Position numbers and translations under genes: made by a program
Part shown: positions 62,448 to 64,000 of the stretch, piece by piece
Position numbering within the stretch: the stretch's first letter is position 1
Layout of the letters: each line of letters starts with the position of its first letter
The notes under the pieces: generated by a model
What the model was told of the DNA's origin: nothing
The model's input: the letters and a program-made list of their open reading frames with translations, nothing else
Databases searched by the model: none
DNA from: an uncultured Alphaproteobacteria bacterium
Lineage (GTDB): Bacteria > Pseudomonadota > Alphaproteobacteria > Rhizobiales > Beijerinckiaceae
Length of the DNA stretch: 64,000 bases
Direction: 5' to 3'
Assembly (NCBI GenBank): GCA_937988775.1
Contig: CALKHP010000058.1
Span: 62,001 to 126,000, forward strand

Positions 62448-64000
62448 ATGACGACGCCCGTATTCGATCGCCGGTCTGTTCTCGCCCGGGCTACCGGCCT
62501 GCTGGTCCTGAGCGGCCTGCCGGCGCTCGCCCAGGTCCCTCCCGCCAAGCCGACGCCGCCGTTGCAGCCGCCGGCCCGGTTCGGCTTCGAGGATGTCGTC
62601 AAGCGCGCCAAGGAACTGGCCGCCTCGCCGTTCGACGGCCGGCTGCCCGAATTGCCCGAGCCGTTGCAGCGCCTCGATTTCGATGCCTGGCGCGCCATCA
62701 GGTTCCGGCCGGACCGCGCCCTGCTCGCGCAGGGCGACAGCCCGTTCCGCATGCAGATGTTCCACCCCGGCTTCCTGCACAAGCGCACCGTCATCGTGAA
62801 TGTGGTGCGCGACGGCATCCCCGCGCCGGTGCCCTTTGCCACCAACCTGTTCGATTACGGCCCGACCAAGCTCGACAAGGCCCTGCCGGTCAATCTCGGC
62901 TTTGCCGGCTTCAGGCTGCACTATCCGCTCAACAGCCCGCTCGTGTTCGACGAGTTGATCTCCTTCCTCGGCACGAGCTATTTCCGCTTCCTCGGCCGTG
63001 GCCAGAAATACGGGCTTTCCGCGCGCGGGCTTGCCATCGGCATCGGCGCCAAGGAGACCGAGGAATTCCCGTTCTTCCGCGAGTTCTGGGTCGAGCAGCC
63101 CGGCGCCAATGCCGAGCGCGTCGTGATCTACGCGCTGCTCGATGGCGAATCGGCGACCGGCGCCTACCAGTTCAATGTTTATCCGGGCAACGAGACCACC
63201 GTCGACATCACCGCCCAGCTCGTCATCCGCAAGCCGATCGCCAAGCTCGGCATCGCGCCGCTGAGCTCGATGTTCTTCTACGGCGAGGTCGAGCCTGGCC
63301 GCCACGAGGACTATCGCCCCGAACTGCACGATTCGGACGGGCTGCAAATCCACAGCGGCACCGGCGAGCGCATCTGGCGCCCGTTGCGCAATCCGCGCGA
63401 GGCCGAAACCTCGGTGTTCATCGACAAGGACCCGCGCGGCTTCGGCCTGATGCAGCGCGACCGCAACTTCGAGCACTATCAGGATCTCGACCTGCATTAC
63501 GAGGCGCGGCCGAGCTACTGGGTCGAGCCGCATAGCGGCTGGGGCGACGGCCGCATCGAATTGCTGGAAATTCCGACCTCGGACGAAACCAACGACAATA
63601 TCGTCGCCTCCTGGGTGCCCAAGACCCCGGTGGAAGCCGGCCAGATGCCGAGCTTCCGCTATAGCCTGCGCGCCATGCTCGCCGCCGACCGCCTGACGCC
63701 TGGCGGCTGCGCCATCAACACCTTCCGCACCAGCGCGCGCGCCCTTGGCTCCAACGAATCGCCGGCAAGCGGCACGACGCGCTTCCTGATCGATTTCGCC
63801 GGCGGCGACCTCGCCTATTACCTGCCGGCGCCGCATGAAGTGGAGGTGGTGCCGACCGTCACCAACGGCACCGTCAAGCGCACCTTCGTCATGCCGAACC
63901 CGCAGACCAGGGGCTTCCGGGCCGGCATCGACATTCAGCTCGATTCCGGCCAGAGCACGGACCTGCGCGCCTTCCTGCGCACCGGCCAGCGCGCCCTCAC
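62448..64000 (+). CDS. opgG: periplasmic glucan biosynthesis protein, MdoG/MdoD family (truncated by window end)
   Basis: 517 codons are visible with no stop before 64000. MTTPVFDRRSVLARATGLLV is a twin-arginine-like signal ending near PALAQ (residue 29). MdoG blocks follow: RFGFEDVVKRAKELA, LISFLGTSYFRFLGRGQKYG, SARGLAIGIG, KLGIAPLSSMFFYGE, SGTGERIWRPLRNPRE and NDNIVASWVPKTP. It is a divergent paralogue of the gene at 49818, about 12 kb away, so the genome encodes at least two such proteins. G or D assignment is tentative because both have RR signals. ATG 62448 has aaggag at 62430-62435. Confidence 0.88.
   Translation, partial: MTTPVFDRRSVLARATGLLVLSGLPALAQVPPAKPTPPLQPPARFGFEDVVKRAKELAASPFDGRLPELPEPLQRLDFDAWRAIRFRPDRALLAQGDSPFRMQMFHPGFLHKRTVIVNVVRDGIPAPVPFATNLFDYGPTKLDKALPVNLGFAGFRLHYPLNSPLVFDELISFLGTSYFRFLGRGQKYGLSARGLAIGIGAKETEEFPFFREFWVEQPGANAERVVIYALLDGESATGAYQFNVYPGNETTVDITAQLVIRKPIAKLGIAPLSSMFFYGEVEPGRHEDYRPELHDSDGLQIHSGTGERIWRPLRNPREAETSVFIDKDPRGFGLMQRDRNFEHYQDLDLHYEARPSYWVEPHSGWGDGRIELLEIPTSDETNDNIVASWVPKTPVEAGQMPSFRYSLRAMLAADRLTPGGCAINTFRTSARALGSNESPASGTTRFLIDFAGGDLAYYLPAPHEVEVVPTVTNGTVKRTFVMPNPQTRGFRAGIDIQLDSGQSTDLRAFLRTGQRAL

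Overview
The window is high-GC chromosomal DNA from an alphaproteobacterium, most probably order Hyphomicrobiales (Rhizobiales). Supporting signs are a CpdR-type response regulator beside an N-formylglutamate amidohydrolase-family gene and hisN, a homospermidine synthase / GNAT / ornithine decarboxylase polyamine cluster with a long structured leader, a ROSE-like thermometer before a small heat-shock gene, TAXI-TRAP and Liv-type transporters, and palindromic intergenic repeats of the kind scattered through this order. The genus cannot be decided from sequence alone.

Layout. 1-830: the start of a 3-oxoadipyl-CoA thiolase-like gene and a small proline-rich protein. 831-5973: an integrative element of about 5.1 kb in a tRNA-Val(GAC) gene, bounded by a perfect 78-bp direct repeat. 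It carries a tyrosine integrase, an XRE regulator, a DUF429 protein, a lipoprotein plus secreted-protein pair, a winged-helix (possibly replication) protein in an AT-rich patch, and integrase-like debris. Its left end keeps a broken tRNA copy and its right end the intact tRNA. 6.0-16 kb: cpdR, an N-formylglutamate amidohydrolase homologue, a probable CCUCC-motif small RNA, hisN, a lysophospholipase-like hydrolase, hsp20 with a ROSE-like element, a Pro/Ala-rich exported protein, kpsF-ltaE, and an outer-membrane barrel. 16-30 kb: envelope and housekeeping genes (galU, galE, a lytic transglycosylase, a DUF459 SGNH hydrolase, gltBD, NfeD/SPFH, hemH and a tiny Cys-rich secreted protein). 30-44 kb: ten co-directional genes comprising a Liv-type ABC transporter, two acyl-CoA ligases, a PheC-like periplasmic protein, a Crp/Fnr regulator and a fused indolepyruvate:ferredoxin oxidoreductase. 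Together they suggest aryl-pyruvate/aryl-acetate uptake and activation to CoA esters. 44-49.7 kb: a DUF1007/NicO nickel-cobalt pair and a TAXI-TRAP transporter with DUF1850. 49.8-64 kb: opgD-like gene, a solitary low-GC Shedu (SduA) defence gene, a zinc-type ABC operon with a CobW GTPase and WD40 protein behind a Zur-like site, CBS-BON and DUF2937 proteins, the polyamine cluster with its leader, and a second opgG/opgD gene that runs off the window.

The most notable items are the tRNA-Val element with its putative arm-type integrase sites, the anti-Shine-Dalgarno small RNA at 7633-7723, the ornithine-decarboxylase leader with a translated-looking upstream ORF at 61964-62299, the aryl-acid cluster containing a PheC-like protein, and the stand-alone Shedu gene. 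No CRISPR array, rRNA or intact insertion sequence was seen.
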